Assembly: GCF_003627815.1 (NCBI RefSeq)
Contig: NZ_CP032698.1
Coordinates: forward strand, 2,418,001 to 2,482,000
Source of the DNA: Streptomyces hundungensis
GTDB lineage: Bacteria > Actinomycetota > Actinomycetes > Streptomycetales > Streptomycetaceae
Direction: 5' to 3'
Length of the DNA: 64,000 nt
The position numbers and the translations under genes were made by a program. Under the pieces are notes generated by a model that saw only the letters and a list, made by a program, of their open reading frames with translations, was not told the origin of the DNA and searched no databases. Within the stretch, counting starts at the first letter, position 1; every line of letters begins with the position of its first letter. This document shows positions 43,001 to 52,115 of this stretch, in pieces.

Positions 43001-43629
43001 TCGGCCCCGTAGCCGGGCACGGTGGCGGCGTTACGCCGCAGGAGTTCGGCGAGCGGGCCCTGTTCGGCGCGGAGCGGCATCGCGAACCCGGACGCCTGGT
43101 GCGGGGCGTGCAGCGCGGTGCCGACGACGCCGAGCACGGCGCCGGTCCCGGTGTCCACGACGGGCCCCCCGCTGGCCTCCCCGCCGAGCCGCATGGCCTC
43201 GCTGCCGGCGGTGCCGATCGCCAACTCCAGTACGCCGCCCAGGAGATGGAAGCGGTCGGTGGCGGCGTAGGTGACGGCCGATGTGCCCAGGACGCGTGCT
43301 TCGCGCCAGCCGTGGGCGGCGACCCGGACATAGCTGCCCGCCCCGATCCCGGTCCGCGCGGAGATGGGCAGCGGCCGCACTCCTAGCCCGTCGGTGCGCA
43401 CCAGGGCGAGGCCCGCCTCGGGGAGCGGGTCGAGGTCGTCGGCCTCGGCCAGCCAGGTGCGGTCGCCGGGGGCGTGCAGCACGACTCTGCTCAGCCCGTC
43501 GACGGCCTCGTGACTGGTGACGACGGTGCCCCGGTCGTCGGCGACGAATCCGGTTCCCCGGGTCCGTCCGGCCAGATCACAGATCCGTACGAGCGTCTCG
43601 CCGCCCTCGTCCCCAGCCCCGCGTCGCAT
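40042..43629 (-). CDS. Trypsin-like protease / STAND-type NTPase / helical-repeat fusion protein
   Basis: The protein is 1195 aa. Residues about 10-200 form a chymotrypsin-fold protease with His40 (VVTSHEAV) and Ser153 (GEASGGPVVD). The usual Asp before the LALV strand is Gly73. A STAND/NACHT-like NTPase follows: its P-loop GDPGTGRT (261-268) has Arg267 in place of lysine, and Walker B is LLVLLDG. A winged/helical region and a long Ala/Leu/Arg-rich HEAT-like repeat C-terminus (about 600-1180) complete it. Proteins of this layout are known as regulated conflict or signalling NTPases in actinobacteria; the role here is inferred. Its TGA overlaps the ribF ATG at 40045. No transmembrane helix or signal peptide is seen. 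Confidence 0.85.
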   Translation of the reverse strand: MRRGAGDEGGETLVRICDLAGRTRGTGFVADDRGTVVTSHEAVDGLSRVVLHAPGDRTWLAEADDLDPLPEAGLALVRTDGLGVRPLPISARTGIGAGSYVRVAAHGWREARVLGTSAVTYAATDRFHLLGGVLELAIGTAGSEAMRLGGEASGGPVVDTGTGAVLGVVGTALHAPHQASGFAMPLRAEQGPLAELLRRNAATVPGYGADLNLAGALQLTATSVGSVGGPRPGHDCVERPSMLREFGAFAAGDALVLGLVGDPGTGRTTELAALAGRRARGARPAPTVWLRGADLRCDDTSLADAVARALAHAARIVAAPAGRGEQAAATPDLVARLAREAGRPLLVLLDGPEEMPPVLAHRLAAWTAATVEWLEAAGARLVVACRPEHWEQAGAHYPEGVLHPARLPRLPDGVRIGDLGPEEAARARERYGLADGALGDRDARHPLTLRLLAEVRGALPAEVEGTPERAEVFAAHLDLMCLRIAVRMAASARPPLRGGAVRRLAARVAGQVHEAARRCLGPGQGELDRESFEEIFPWRTGSASAVLTEGLLVPAGSGYRFAHEELADWVQAGHLDLDAALYALVHRWYEESDPAAVVKLPSRPAPSVVPQGHVPPPPGSGPAPAQRTLPVPRHRIGPVLEAMLLLGSHQGSTQLALKLAELVTVLDRTPQAPEDHGRSADAQWWAVHLLAETLLRVPDVRPYQEVLRLLADRISRRSLREGGPAGLGPLAEFGAWFWTRLRVGDDLRLDLLRRLVPADGAPGTAPGWERYLDAADRRLTAEPRAVQPLLCRWFTDERPLPVAPGTTARPTVRPTVARAAQALLYARRALAVDDLTEALVATPHVRAEELLAQLAEDEPSALCRAVDRWAHDDRPERRAAAAAHGPRVALGIRTPADRDLLRYAALALLARPEDAALHGAALALLVRDPATRAPYLDRALAAYTAGDRAMPTSALAAALTTHPEPVIAALRARLRQGGAGAADILDTLAEVTTPALARRAAALVQEHAEHHPESATGAAAFVDRRLAHGPAARAVLFPMVTSLLRDPAHPVRRALAPVLAAAGTAASRPLRAELLDVLLAFERQASGGPAVADALLTAGARGSGERAEARTRDLVHRTGLLLARTPEGAAHFESRLIELCREVPGFAAQVAGWLGEAPSEWAALVGPGARRAVETLGSPMPMRSRAAGHGSLRPA

Positions 43630-43773
43630 GTCCGAAACGGTAGTTCTGGGGTGATCCGCCCGAGAAGGACATCAGGGCAAAGCGCCCCCCTGTGCTCCCG
43701 TGGTTCACTCCGAGCGCCTGCTCGATGGGGTGAATCGCCGGGGTGGTGCGGATAGACCCCTTGCGAGGGGGAT

Positions 43774-43803
43774 CGTGGAGCGGGCCGTGCCGCCCGCTCC
43801 ACG
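43774..43803 (-). terminator. Hairpin terminator downstream of truB
   Basis: Twelve-bp perfect arms (43774-43785 and 43792-43803) with a 6-nt loop lie 11 nt after the truB stop. There is no T run. The remaining 43630-43773 should hold the protease-NTPase promoter, but none is convincing. Confidence 0.7.
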
Positions 43804-43813
43804 GTGGCGCGTC

Positions 43814-44719
43814 TCAGCCGAACACGGCGAGGCTCTTGGCCTTGCCCTTCTGGCTCTCGACCAGCGCGAGGAACGTCCCGTCGGGCCCGAACACCCCGAC
43901 GGCCTTGCCGGTCTCGTACTCGTCCGGCATGTCCAGGCGCACGCCGTTGAGCAGCAGCGCGCCGCGGCGCGCGTCCACGTCCCAGCGGGCGAAGGCCGCG
44001 GTCGCGGCCTGGGCGACCGGCATGACGGTGAGCGACTCCTGGTGCTGGTCCAGGGTGCGGGCCGCGTCCAGGCCGTAGGGGCCGACGCGGGTGCGGCGCA
44101 GCGCGGTCAGGTGACCGCCGACGCCGAGCCCGGCCCCGAGGTCACGGGCGAGGGCGCGGATGTAGGTGCCGGAGGAGCAGACCACGGAGACGACCAGGTC
44201 GACGACTGCGGTGCCGTCCTCGGCGACGGCCTCGCGGACGTCGTAGACCCGGAACGAGGAGACCGTCACCGGGCGGGCCGGGATCTCGAACTCCTCGCCG
44301 CCGCGCACCCGCGCGTAGGACCGCTTGCCGTCGATCTTGATGGCGGAGACCTTGGACGGCACCTGCATGATGGCGCCGGTCAGCTCCGCGACGCCCGCGT
44401 CGATGCCCTCGCGGGTGACCTTGGAGGCGTCGGTGGACGAGATGATCTCGCCCTCGGCGTCGTCGGTGATGGTGTTCTGGCCGAGCCGGATCGTACCGAG
44501 GTACTCCTTCTCGGTCAGGGCGAGGTGCCCGAGCAGCTTGGTGGCCCGCTCGACGCCCAGGACGAGGACACCGGTCGCCATCGGGTCGAGGGTGCCCGCG
44601 TGGCCCACACGGCGGGTTCTTGCGATGCCGCGCATCTTGGCCACGACGTCGTGCGAAGTGAAGCCCGACGGCTTGTCGACGATGACAAGCCCGTCGGGCG
44701 TCTTTGCTGCGGTGCTCAT
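43814..44719 (-). CDS. truB: tRNA pseudouridine(55) synthase
   Basis: It isomerises U55 in the T-loop of tRNAs. The catalytic Asp45 lies in GHAGTLDPMATG. Other TruB motifs are DKPSGFTSHDVV, KEYLGTIRLGQ, KIDGKRSYARVR and SSGTYIRALARDLG. The length is 301 aa with a C-terminal PUA-like extension (LLLNGVRLDMPDEY). It is separated from rbfA by 2 nt, in the standard infB-rbfA-truB order. Confidence 0.96.
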   Translation of the reverse strand: MSTAAKTPDGLVIVDKPSGFTSHDVVAKMRGIARTRRVGHAGTLDPMATGVLVLGVERATKLLGHLALTEKEYLGTIRLGQNTITDDAEGEIISSTDASKVTREGIDAGVAELTGAIMQVPSKVSAIKIDGKRSYARVRGGEEFEIPARPVTVSSFRVYDVREAVAEDGTAVVDLVVSVVCSSGTYIRALARDLGAGLGVGGHLTALRRTRVGPYGLDAARTLDQHQESLTVMPVAQAATAAFARWDVDARRGALLLNGVRLDMPDEYETGKAVGVFGPDGTFLALVESQKGKAKSLAVFG

Positions 44720-44721
44720 GC

Positions 44722-45159
44722 TCAGGCGTCGTCCTCGTCGCCGGGCTTCTTGTACGGGTCGGCGTCACCGGCGAACTGGGCGCCCGAGGACACCTCGCGC
44801 ACCGCGGCGTCCGAGGCCCGCGCCTTGTTGAGGAGGTCCTCGATGGTCTTGGCGTTCTCGGGGAGCGCGTCCGCGATGAACGTCAGGGTGGGCGTGAACT
44901 TGGTGCCGGCGGCGGAGCCGACCGCGGAGCGCAGGACGCCCTTGGCGCTCTCCAGGCCGGCCGCGGCGGCGGCCCGCTCCTCGTCGTCCCCGTACACCGT
45001 GTAGAAGACCGTGGCCTCCCGCAGGTCACCGGTGACCCGGGTGTCGGTGATCGTCACATGCGTTCCGAGGCGCGGGTCCTTGACGCCACGCAGCAGCTTT
45101 TCGGCCACCACCTCCCGGATGAGGTCCGCCAGCTTCTTCGCCCGCGCGTTGTCGGCCAC
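44722..45159 (-). CDS. rbfA: 30S ribosome-binding factor A
   Basis: The 145-aa KH-fold protein is needed for 16S 5'-end maturation and cold adaptation. The RbfA segments DPRLGTHVTITDTRVTGDLR and FTPTLTFIAD are clear. The C-terminal acidic tail (YKKPGDEDDA) is common in actinobacteria. It lies directly upstream of truB and downstream of the DUF503 gene (33 nt). Confidence 0.95.
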   Translation of the reverse strand: MADNARAKKLADLIREVVAEKLLRGVKDPRLGTHVTITDTRVTGDLREATVFYTVYGDDEERAAAAAGLESAKGVLRSAVGSAAGTKFTPTLTFIADALPENAKTIEDLLNKARASDAAVREVSSGAQFAGDADPYKKPGDEDDA

Positions 45160-45192
45160 TGGTCCTACTCCTTCTCAAGCCTTGCTCGGTGT

Positions 45193-45486
45193 TCAGTCTT
45201 CGTCGCTGTGGAGCCTGCGTCTGACCGACAGAAGCTCCACCTCGGGCCGGCCGGCGACGAGCCGCTCGCACCGGTCGAGTACTTCGGTGAGGTGCCCCGT
45301 CTCCCCGGACACCACCGCGAGGCCGATCTCGGCCCTGCGGTGCAGATCCTGGTCGCCGACCTCGGCCGCACTCACCGCGAACTTGCGCTGGAGCTCGGCG
45401 ACGATCGGCCGGACGACGGAGCGTTTCTCCTTCAGCGACCGTACGTCGCCGAGGAGCAGATCGAAGGACAGCGTCCCCACATACAT
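45193..45486 (-). CDS. DUF503 (YlxP-like) protein
   Basis: The 97-aa protein has the DUF503 signature (MYVGTLSFDLLLGDVRSLKEKRSVVRP and EVGDQDLHRRAEIGLAVVS). The ATG at 45486 matches the family start; the 15-codon upstream extension crosses a hairpin and is rejected. YlxP-type proteins are encoded between infB and rbfA and are thought to act in ribosome maturation. The molecular role is unclear. Confidence 0.92.
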   Translation of the reverse strand: MYVGTLSFDLLLGDVRSLKEKRSVVRPIVAELQRKFAVSAAEVGDQDLHRRAEIGLAVVSGETGHLTEVLDRCERLVAGRPEVELLSVRRRLHSDED

Positions 45487-45522
45487 GAATGTCCGGATGT
45501 CCCGCCGGTACGGGTTAGAGGA

Positions 45523-45544
45523 CCCCGCCAAAACCTTGGCGGGG
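45523..45544 (-). terminator. Hairpin upstream of the DUF503 gene
   Basis: CCCCGCCAA (45523-45531) pairs with TTGGCGGGG (45536-45544) around a tetraloop. With the larger hairpin at 45570-45611 it forms a tandem barrier between infB and DUF503-rbfA-truB. Confidence 0.55.
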
Positions 45545-45569
45545 ACATCAAGAACCGTACCGGAACGGC

Positions 45570-45611
45570 CGGGGCCGATCGACGGGAATATCTTCCCGAC
45601 GATCGGCCCCG
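45570..45611 (-). terminator. Long hairpin downstream of infB
   Basis: Arms of 12 bp (45570-45581 and 45600-45611) continue, after one A/A mismatch, into CGGGAA/TTCCCG with loop TATC. It lies 55 nt beyond the infB stop and has no T run. Partial termination or mRNA 3' end protection is likely. Confidence 0.7.
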
Positions 45612-45665
45612 ACTGTCGTTCCTTCAGGAGGCCGCGCCTCCAGGGGTACGGATCGGCCGCTCGGA

Positions 45666-48600
45666 CTAGCCGCGCGGCTTCTCGCGCATCTCGTACGTCG
45701 CGATGACGTCGTCGATCTTGATGTCGTTGAAGTTTCCGAGGTTGATACCGCCCTCGAAGCCTTCGCGGATCTCGGTGACGTCGTCCTTGAAGCGACGCAG
45801 GCCCGAGATGTTGAGGTTCTCCGCGATGACCTTGCCATCGCGCAGCAGGCGCGCCTTGGTGTTGCGCTTGACCTCGCCCGACCGGACCAGGACACCGGCG
45901 ATGTTGCCCAGCTTGGACGAGCGGAAGATCTCGCGGATCTCCGCCGTGCCGAGCTCGACCTCTTCGTACTCCGGCTTGAGCATGCCCTTGAGGGCCGCTT
46001 CGATCTCTTCGATCGCCTGGTAGATGACCGAGTAGTACCGGACGTCGACGCCTTCGCGCTCCGCCATCTGCGCCGCGCGGCCCGCAGCGCGGACGTTGAA
46101 GCCGATGACGATGGCGTCGGAGCCGGTCGCCAGGTTGATGTCGGACTCGGTGACCGCACCCACACCGCGGTGCAGGACACGGATGTCGACCTCGTCGCCG
46201 ACGTCGAGCTGGAGCAGCGAGGCCTCCAGGGCCTCCACCGAACCGGACGCGTCGCCCTTGATGATGAGGTTGAGTTCCTGCACCAGACCGGCCTTGAGGG
46301 CCTCGTCCAGGTTCTCCAGGGAGAACCGCACACCCTTGCGGGCGAAGCGGACGTTGCGCTCACGGGCGGCACGCTTCTCGGCGATCTGACGGGCCGTACG
46401 GTCCTCGTCGACGACCAGGAAGTTGTCGCCGGCACCCGGGACGTTGGTGAGACCGAGGACGAGGACCGGGGTCGAGGGACCCGCCTCTTCCACGTTCTCG
46501 CCCTTGTCGTCGAGCATGGCGCGCACGCGGCCGTAGGCGTCGCCCACCACCATCGTGTCGCCGACCCGCAGGGTGCCGCGCTGGACCAGGACGGTCGCGA
46601 CGGCGCCGCGGCCCTTGTCCAGGTGGGACTCGATCGCGATGCCCTGCGCGTCCTGCTCCGGGTTGGCCCGCAGGTCGAGCGAGGCGTCGGCGGTGAGGAC
46701 GACGGCCTCCAGGAGGGACTCGATGTTGAGGCCCTGCTTGGCGGAGATGTCGACGAACATCGTGTCGCCGCCGTACTCCTCGGCCACCAGACCGAACTCG
46801 GTGAGCTGACCGCGCACCTTGGTCGGGTCCGCGCCCTCGACGTCGATCTTGTTGACCGCGACCACGATCGGCACGTCGGCCGCCTTGGCGTGGTTCAGCG
46901 CCTCGATCGTCTGGGGCATCACACCGTCGTTCGCCGCCACCACGAGGATCGCGATGTCGGTGGACTTGGCACCACGGGCACGCATGGCGGTGAACGCCTC
47001 GTGACCCGGGGTGTCGATGAAGGTGATGCGGCGGTCCTCGCCGTTGACCTCGGTGGCGACCTGGTACGCACCGATGTGCTGCGTGATGCCGCCGGCCTCG
47101 CCCGCGACCACGTTCGTCTTGCGGATCGCGTCCAGAAGGCGGGTCTTACCGTGGTCGACGTGACCCATGACGGTCACGACCGGCGGACGCGCGACGAGGG
47201 ATTCCTCGCCACCCTCGTCCTCGCCGAACTCGATGTCGAAGGACTCGAGCAGCTCGCGGTCCTCCTCCTCGGGGCTGACGATCTCGAGGATGAAGTTCAT
47301 CTCGTCCGCGAGCAGCTTCAGCGTCTCGTCGGAGACCGACTGCGTGGCGGTGACCATCTCGCCGAGGTTCATCATCACGCCGACGAGCGACGCCGGGTTG
47401 GCGCCGATCTTCTCGGCGAAGTCGGTCAGCGAAGCACCGCGCGACAGGCGGACGGACTGTCCGTTGCCGCGGGGCAGCATGACGCCGCCCACCGACGGGG
47501 CCTGCATGGCCTCGTACTCCTGGCGCCTCTGACGCTTCGACTTGCGACCACGACGGGCGGGCCCGCCGGGACGGCCGAAGGCACCCTGCGTGCCACCACG
47601 GGCACCGGGGCCACCGGGACGGCCCTGGAAACCGGGACGACCGCCGAAGCCGCCGCCACCACCGGGAGCGCCGCCACCCGGACGGGGGCCGCCGAAGCCG
47701 CCACCGCCACCGGGACGACCGCCGCCACCGGGACCGGCCGGACGGCCGGCGAAGCCGCCGCCGCCACCGGGACGACCGGCACCGCCACCCGGACGGCCAC
47801 CGGGGCCGCCGGGACCACGGCCACCGGGGCCGCCACCGGGACGCGGGGCCGCGGCGGGACGCTGCGGCATCATGCCGGGGTTGGGACGGTTGCCGCCGGG
47901 GGCACCGCCACCGGGACGCGGGGCGCCGCCCTGCGGACGGGGCATGCCGCCCGGGCTCGGACGGGCGCCGCCCTGACCCTGCGGACGCGGAGCGCCGCCG
48001 GGGCCGCCCTGCGGACGCGGAGCGCCACCGGGGGCGCCGGGGCCGCCGGCCGGACGGGGAGCGCCACCGCCGGGACGGGGCGCCTGCGGGCGCGCCATTC
48101 CGGTGGAGCCACCCGAGGTGAAGGGGTTGTTGCCGGGACGCGGACCGGCCGGACGGGCACCGCCCGGCCGGGGAGCGCCCTGACCCGCGGGGCGGGCCGG
48201 ACGGTCGCCGCCACGGCCACCGTCGCGCTGGCCGCCGTCGCGCTGACCACCGTCACGCTGACCGGCCGGGGCCGGACGTGCGGGACGGGGGCCGGGGGTG
48301 GCGCCGGCGGGACGCGGAGCCTGGGGCGCCGCGGGCTGGGCCGGGGCCGGAGCCGAGAACTCGGCGGCGGGCACCGGGGTGACCGGGGCCGGCTTGGCCG
48401 GTGCGGGCTTCGGGCCCGGGCGGGGGCCCGAGGCGGCCGGAGCCGGAGAAGAGGGGGTGCTGCTCGCCGGGGCGGCCGGAGTGACCGGCTCGGCGGGGGC
48501 CGCGGGGGCCGGCTTGGGAGCCGGTGCGCCGGGCTTGGGGGCAGCGGGACGTGCCGCGGCGGCCGGGGAGGGCGCTGCGGGCATGGGGGCACCTCCCGCG

Positions 48601-48833
48601 GCTTTACCCGCGGGGGAGGGCGCGGCCTTGCGGGGCGCGCCGGGCTTCGCAGCGGACTTGCCGGCGTTGCCGCCGGGCCCCTGCAATGCGTCGGTCAGCT
48701 TGCGTACAACAGGCGCCTCGATCGTCGAGGACGCCGAACGGACGAATTCACCGAGTTCTTGGAGCTTGGCCATGACGACCTTGCTCTCCACCCCGAACTC
48801 CTTGGCGAGTTCGTATACCCGGACCTTAGCCAC
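45666..48833 (-). CDS. infB: Translation initiation factor IF-2
   Basis: It delivers fMet-tRNA to the 30S subunit. The protein is 1055 aa with a GTG start. The N-terminal IF2_N helix ([21 protein letters not shown]) is followed by a very long Pro/Ala/Gly-rich linker with [12 protein letters not shown] repeats (about 60-430). The G domain has GHVDHGKT with K563, DTPGHEAF and NKID, followed by the EF-Tu-like and C2 fMet-binding domains ([14 protein letters not shown]). A large linker is usual for Streptomyces. It belongs to the nusA-rnpM-infB cluster. Confidence 0.97.
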   Translation of the reverse strand: MAKVRVYELAKEFGVESKVVMAKLQELGEFVRSASSTIEAPVVRKLTDALQGPGGNAGKSAAKPGAPRKAAPSPAGKAAGGAPMPAAPSPAAAARPAAPKPGAPAPKPAPAAPAEPVTPAAPASSTPSSPAPAASGPRPGPKPAPAKPAPVTPVPAAEFSAPAPAQPAAPQAPRPAGATPGPRPARPAPAGQRDGGQRDGGQRDGGRGGDRPARPAGQGAPRPGGARPAGPRPGNNPFTSGGSTGMARPQAPRPGGGAPRPAGGPGAPGGAPRPQGGPGGAPRPQGQGGARPSPGGMPRPQGGAPRPGGGAPGGNRPNPGMMPQRPAAAPRPGGGPGGRGPGGPGGRPGGGAGRPGGGGGFAGRPAGPGGGGRPGGGGGFGGPRPGGGAPGGGGGFGGRPGFQGRPGGPGARGGTQGAFGRPGGPARRGRKSKRQRRQEYEAMQAPSVGGVMLPRGNGQSVRLSRGASLTDFAEKIGANPASLVGVMMNLGEMVTATQSVSDETLKLLADEMNFILEIVSPEEEDRELLESFDIEFGEDEGGEESLVARPPVVTVMGHVDHGKTRLLDAIRKTNVVAGEAGGITQHIGAYQVATEVNGEDRRITFIDTPGHEAFTAMRARGAKSTDIAILVVAANDGVMPQTIEALNHAKAADVPIVVAVNKIDVEGADPTKVRGQLTEFGLVAEEYGGDTMFVDISAKQGLNIESLLEAVVLTADASLDLRANPEQDAQGIAIESHLDKGRGAVATVLVQRGTLRVGDTMVVGDAYGRVRAMLDDKGENVEEAGPSTPVLVLGLTNVPGAGDNFLVVDEDRTARQIAEKRAARERNVRFARKGVRFSLENLDEALKAGLVQELNLIIKGDASGSVEALEASLLQLDVGDEVDIRVLHRGVGAVTESDINLATGSDAIVIGFNVRAAGRAAQMAEREGVDVRYYSVIYQAIEEIEAALKGMLKPEYEEVELGTAEIREIFRSSKLGNIAGVLVRSGEVKRNTKARLLRDGKVIAENLNISGLRRFKDDVTEIREGFEGGINLGNFNDIKIDDVIATYEMREKPRG

Positions 48834-48846
48834 TTCGCTCCTTTTA

Positions 48847-48867
48847 GGTCCGGGTTACCGCCGGACC
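48847..48867 (-). promoter_or_regulatory. Hairpin directly upstream of the infB ribosome-binding site
   Basis: GGTCCG (48847-48852) and CGGACC (48862-48867) pair around a 9-nt loop. On the minus strand the stem is followed by TAAAAGGAG and the infB start, so it could tune initiation. Confidence 0.4.
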
Positions 48868-48882
48868 GTCGCTACTTCATGG

Positions 48883-48915
48883 GCGTACTCATCGCGTACT
48901 CATCGAGTGCTCATC
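48883..48915. repeat. Three tandem 11-bp repeats in the infB leader
   Basis: GCGTACTCATC, GCGTACTCATC and GAGTGCTCATC follow one another without gaps. The period is one DNA helical turn. It lies 50 bp upstream of infB, between rnpM and infB. Confidence 0.65.
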
Positions 48916-48982
48916 GCAATCTCGACCTACTTCCAACTCGCGAGGTACCTGACCGCACGGGATTCCGTGCCGTGCTTCTTTC

Positions 48983-49261
48983 TTACGTTGCGGCCTGCTC
49001 GACGTACGTGCGCAGATCCGCAGTGTCGAGCGCTTCCCCGACCTTGAAGGCCCGGGAGAACGCCCGGCGGCGGACCGCCTGGTCGAGACAGACCGAGGCG
49101 GGGTGGACGTACGCACCCCGGCCGGGCAGCGTACCGCGAGGATCGGGGGCGCAAGCACCCTCGACCGCCACGATGCGCAGCAGATCGCTCTTGGCCGCTC
49201 GCTCCCGGCATCCCACGCAGGTTCGCTCAGGGCAGGCGCGGGCGTGCGTCCGGCCAGACAC
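48983..49261 (-). CDS. rnpM: RnpM/YlxR family RNA-binding protein (DUF448)
   Basis: The 92-aa protein has the YlxR signature RTCVGCRERAAKSDLLRIV and GRGAYVHPASVCLDQAVRRRAF. Members bind RNA, and the Bacillus protein modulates RNase P. The GTG start is at 49261. It is located between nusA and infB, as in most Gram-positives. The 117-nt gap to nusA contains a GCCCCG...CGGGGC stem and a poly-A/T patch near 49370. Confidence 0.92.
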   Translation of the reverse strand: MSGRTHARACPERTCVGCRERAAKSDLLRIVAVEGACAPDPRGTLPGRGAYVHPASVCLDQAVRRRAFSRAFKVGEALDTADLRTYVEQAAT

Positions 49262-49378
49262 GTTTAAGTCTACCTCCCCGTAGCGACCTCACCCCTTCGG
49301 GGCAAGAATCGAACGGTTGTTGTCCAGAAAGCTTCACCCTGCCCCGACGAACGGGGGCGGGGCCACTTTTTATTCCCG

Positions 49379-50377
49379 TCAGTCCTGGTCGGACTGGTCG
49401 GGCTGCTCGGTGTCCGGGCGGATGTCGATGCGCCAGCCGGTGAGGCGGGCGGCGAGCCGGGCGTTCTGGCCCTCCTTGCCGATGGCGAGGGAGAGCTGGT
49501 AGTCCGGCACGGTCACCCGCGCGGAGCGGGCCCCGAGGTCCACGACCTCGACCTTGGAGACCCGGGCCGGGGACAGCGCGTTGGCCACCATCTCCGCCGG
49601 GTCGTCCGACCAGTCGACGATGTCGATCTTCTCACCGTGCAGCTCGGCCATGACGCTGCGCACGCGGCTGCCCATCGGGCCGATGCAGGCGCCCTTCGGG
49701 TTGATGCCCGAACGCGTCGAACGGACGGCGATCTTGGTGCGGTGACCGGCCTCGCGGGCGATGGCGGTGATCTCCACCGAACCGTCGGCGATCTCCGGCA
49801 CCTCGAGCGCGAACAGCTTCTTGACCAGGTTGGGGTGGGTGCGCGACAGCGTCACCGACGGTCCGCGCACCCCCTTGGCCACCCGGACGACGTACGTGCG
49901 CAGGCGCAGCCCGTGCGTGTACTCCTCGCCGGGCACCTGCTCCTGCACCGGCAGCATGGCCTCCATCTTGCCGATGTCGACCAGGACGTTCTTGGGGTCC
50001 TTGCCCTGCTGGACCACGCCGGTGATGACGTCGCCCTCACGTCCGGCGAACTCGCCGAAGGTGATGTCGTCCTCCGCGTCGCGCAGCCGTTGCAGGATGA
50101 CCTGCTTGGCGGTGCTCGCCGCGATCCGGCCGAAGTCCGACGGGGTGTCGTCGAACTCCTTGGGCTCCTGGCCCTCTTCGAGGTCGGCGGGGTCTTCCTT
50201 CGCCCACACCGTGACATGACCGTTCTCACGGTCGAGCTTCACGCGCGCACGCCGGAAGCTGCCCTCGGTGCGGTGGTAAGCGATGAGGAGCGCCGACTCG
50301 ATCGCCTCGACCAGCAGGTCGAAGGAGATCTCCTTCTCCCGGACCAGACCCCGCAGGGCACTCATGTCGATGTCCAC
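49379..50377 (-). CDS. nusA: Transcription termination/antitermination factor NusA
   Basis: The protein is 332 aa. The RNAP-binding N-terminal domain ([19 protein letters not shown]) is followed by an S1 domain ([21 protein letters not shown]) and two KH domains ([18 protein letters not shown] and [21 protein letters not shown]). No C-terminal acidic repeats are present, as is normal for actinobacterial NusA. It starts 2 nt after the rimP stop, indicating translational coupling. Confidence 0.96.
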   Translation of the reverse strand: MDIDMSALRGLVREKEISFDLLVEAIESALLIAYHRTEGSFRRARVKLDRENGHVTVWAKEDPADLEEGQEPKEFDDTPSDFGRIAASTAKQVILQRLRDAEDDITFGEFAGREGDVITGVVQQGKDPKNVLVDIGKMEAMLPVQEQVPGEEYTHGLRLRTYVVRVAKGVRGPSVTLSRTHPNLVKKLFALEVPEIADGSVEITAIAREAGHRTKIAVRSTRSGINPKGACIGPMGSRVRSVMAELHGEKIDIVDWSDDPAEMVANALSPARVSKVEVVDLGARSARVTVPDYQLSLAIGKEGQNARLAARLTGWRIDIRPDTEQPDQSDQD

Positions 50378-50379
50378 GG

Positions 50380-50928
50380 CTACGCCTCCTCTTCGTTGTG
50401 CATGTCGTTCAGGATGTCGTTCTCGCTGTCTGCCGCGATGTCGTTCTTTCCGTCCTTGCGGTTGAACTCGATCTCGACTCGTGCCTTGGCGATCTCGGCG
50501 AAGCCGATCCTGCGGGCGGTGGGCTTGCGCCCCTTCACACCCGGGATCTCGGTGTCGATGCCTTCGTCGTCGGCCTTGAGGATGCGTGCGACCAGTTCGT
50601 CGCCGTCGTTCAGCTGGAGGCGGGCGAGCCTGCCGGTGGCCCGCTGGTAGTGGCGGAGTTCGGTGAGCGGGCGCTCGGCGCCCGGAGACGTCACTTCGAG
50701 GACGTACTCCTCCTCGCCCATCGCGTCGCTCTCGTCGAGCAGCTCGGAGGCCGCCCTGCTCAGCTCGGCGCAGGTGTCCAGCTCCACGCCCTGGTCGGAG
50801 TCGACCACGATGCGCAGCACGCGCCGACGGCCCGCCCGGGACACCTCGATCTCCTCGAGGTCCAGATCCTTCGCGCTGACGAGCGGCTCCAGGAGACCGC
50901 GCAGCCTGTCGCTCTGGGTCGTGCTCAT
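50380..50928 (-). CDS. rimP: Ribosome maturation factor RimP
   Basis: The 182-aa protein is needed for 30S assembly. It has the RimP segments [45 protein letters not shown] and [16 protein letters not shown]. The ATG at 50928 has GAGGAG upstream and excludes a long upstream frame. It heads the rimP-nusA-rnpM-infB cluster, divergent from the lipoprotein gene. Confidence 0.95.
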   Translation of the reverse strand: MSTTQSDRLRGLLEPLVSAKDLDLEEIEVSRAGRRRVLRIVVDSDQGVELDTCAELSRAASELLDESDAMGEEEYVLEVTSPGAERPLTELRHYQRATGRLARLQLNDGDELVARILKADDEGIDTEIPGVKGRKPTARRIGFAEIAKARVEIEFNRKDGKNDIAADSENDILNDMHNEEEA

Positions 50929-51123
50929 CCGGGTGACTCCTCGGCCGCGTCTGCTGTTGTGGGGGATCGTCGTCGCGTACGGCGGCCGTCGTGGGACCGC
51001 CGCCGTCAGGTCAAAGGGTATCCGGTCCGGGAGGGTGTTGCCGTCCACCGCCCGGCGGCCGCGGGTACGCTCGCCTGCGGTGATCACTCGGTCACCGGCG
51101 GACCGGCACACAGGGAGAGACAC

Positions 51124-51669
51124 GTGCGGCACCCGGGGACCACGCGAAGGCGTGTGCTGGCCGTGACGGGAGCGGCGGCCGCAGGTGTGCTGGCCGGCTG
51201 CTCCGACGCGGGTTCCGACAGCGCAGCGCGCGGCTCCGCGCCGGGCGCCCGCGAGGCGGCGGCCCGCACGGAGGCGGCGCTGCGCGCCCGGACCTCGGCG
51301 GCGAGCCGGGCCCTGGTCGCGCAGTACGACGCGGTCCTCGCGATGCATCCGACGCTGCGGGACCGGCTGGCGCCGCTGCGGGAGCAGGCCGCACAGCACG
51401 GCACGGCGCTCGCGCCGCCCACGCCCGCGCCGGGCGCCCCGGGGCCCTCCTCCCCCGCGCCCTCTGTGGCGCCGTCCTCCCCGTCCGCCATCTCGCCGGT
51501 GCCGGCCGACGCCGACGAGGCGCTCAAGCAGCTCGCCCGGGCCGAACGGCGCACCTCCGACGCCCAGTTGACGGCTCTCGCCACCGCGCCGCCGGAGCTC
51601 GCCCGGCTGCTCGCCTCGGTGGCGGCCTCCGGCGCGGGGCACGCCTACCTCCTGGGCGGGGGCGCCTGA
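51124..51669 (+). CDS. Predicted lipoprotein with ferritin-like helical pattern
   Basis: The protein is 181 aa with a GTG start and GGGAGAG upstream. A twin-arginine-like RRR lies near the start. The signal sequence ends in lipobox LAGC, so a lipid-anchored extracytoplasmic protein is predicted. The mature part is helical with a central Pro/Ser-rich linker (TPAPGAPGPSSPAP). Its A overlaps the next gene's ATG (TGATG). It is partnered with a DUF4439-like protein and probably has a related fold. Function is unknown. Confidence 0.8.
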   Translation: MRHPGTTRRRVLAVTGAAAAGVLAGCSDAGSDSAARGSAPGAREAAARTEAALRARTSAASRALVAQYDAVLAMHPTLRDRLAPLREQAAQHGTALAPPTPAPGAPGPSSPAPSVAPSSPSAISPVPADADEALKQLARAERRTSDAQLTALATAPPELARLLASVAASGAGHAYLLGGGA

Positions 51670-52115
51670 TGGCCGAGCCCCTGGACGCCGCGCAGGCCGC
51701 GCTGGCCGCCGAACACGCGGCGGTGTACGGGTACGGAGTGCTGGGCGGCCGGCTCTCCGGGGCCCGCGCCGCCGAGGCCCACGACGCCCTCACCGCGCAC
51801 CGCTCGCGCCGCGACTCCCTCGCCCGTACGGTGCGTGACCTGGGCGGATCGCCGGTGGCGGCGGCCCCGGCCTACGCGCTGCCGTTCGCCGTGCCCGACG
51901 CCTCCTCGGCGCTGCGGCTCGCCACCGAACTGGAGGACCGGGTCGCCGGTGTCTACTCCGATCTCGTCCGGGCCGCCCAAGGGCCGCTGCGCCAGGAGGC
52001 GGCTGCCGCGCTGCGCGAGGCGGCGGTGCGGGCCGTGCGGTGGCGGGGCGGCAGCGTAGCCTTTCCTGGGCTCGCGGAACGCCCGAGCGCACCGGTTCCA
52101 CCGGCCAGTACCTGA
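51669..52115 (+). CDS. Ferritin-like (DUF4439-type) protein
   Basis: The 148-aa four-helix pattern has LAAEHAAVYGYGVLGGRL (Glu and His in helix 1), AHRSRRDSLARTVRDLGG and LEDRVAGVYSDLV, matching DUF4439 ferritin-like proteins. Those carry potential metal ligands in helix 1 and later helices. It is translationally coupled to the preceding lipoprotein gene. The stop lies in the first copy of a 21-bp tandem duplication. The activity is not established. Confidence 0.8.
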   Translation: MAEPLDAAQAALAAEHAAVYGYGVLGGRLSGARAAEAHDALTAHRSRRDSLARTVRDLGGSPVAAAPAYALPFAVPDASSALRLATELEDRVAGVYSDLVRAAQGPLRQEAAAALREAAVRAVRWRGGSVAFPGLAERPSAPVPPAST

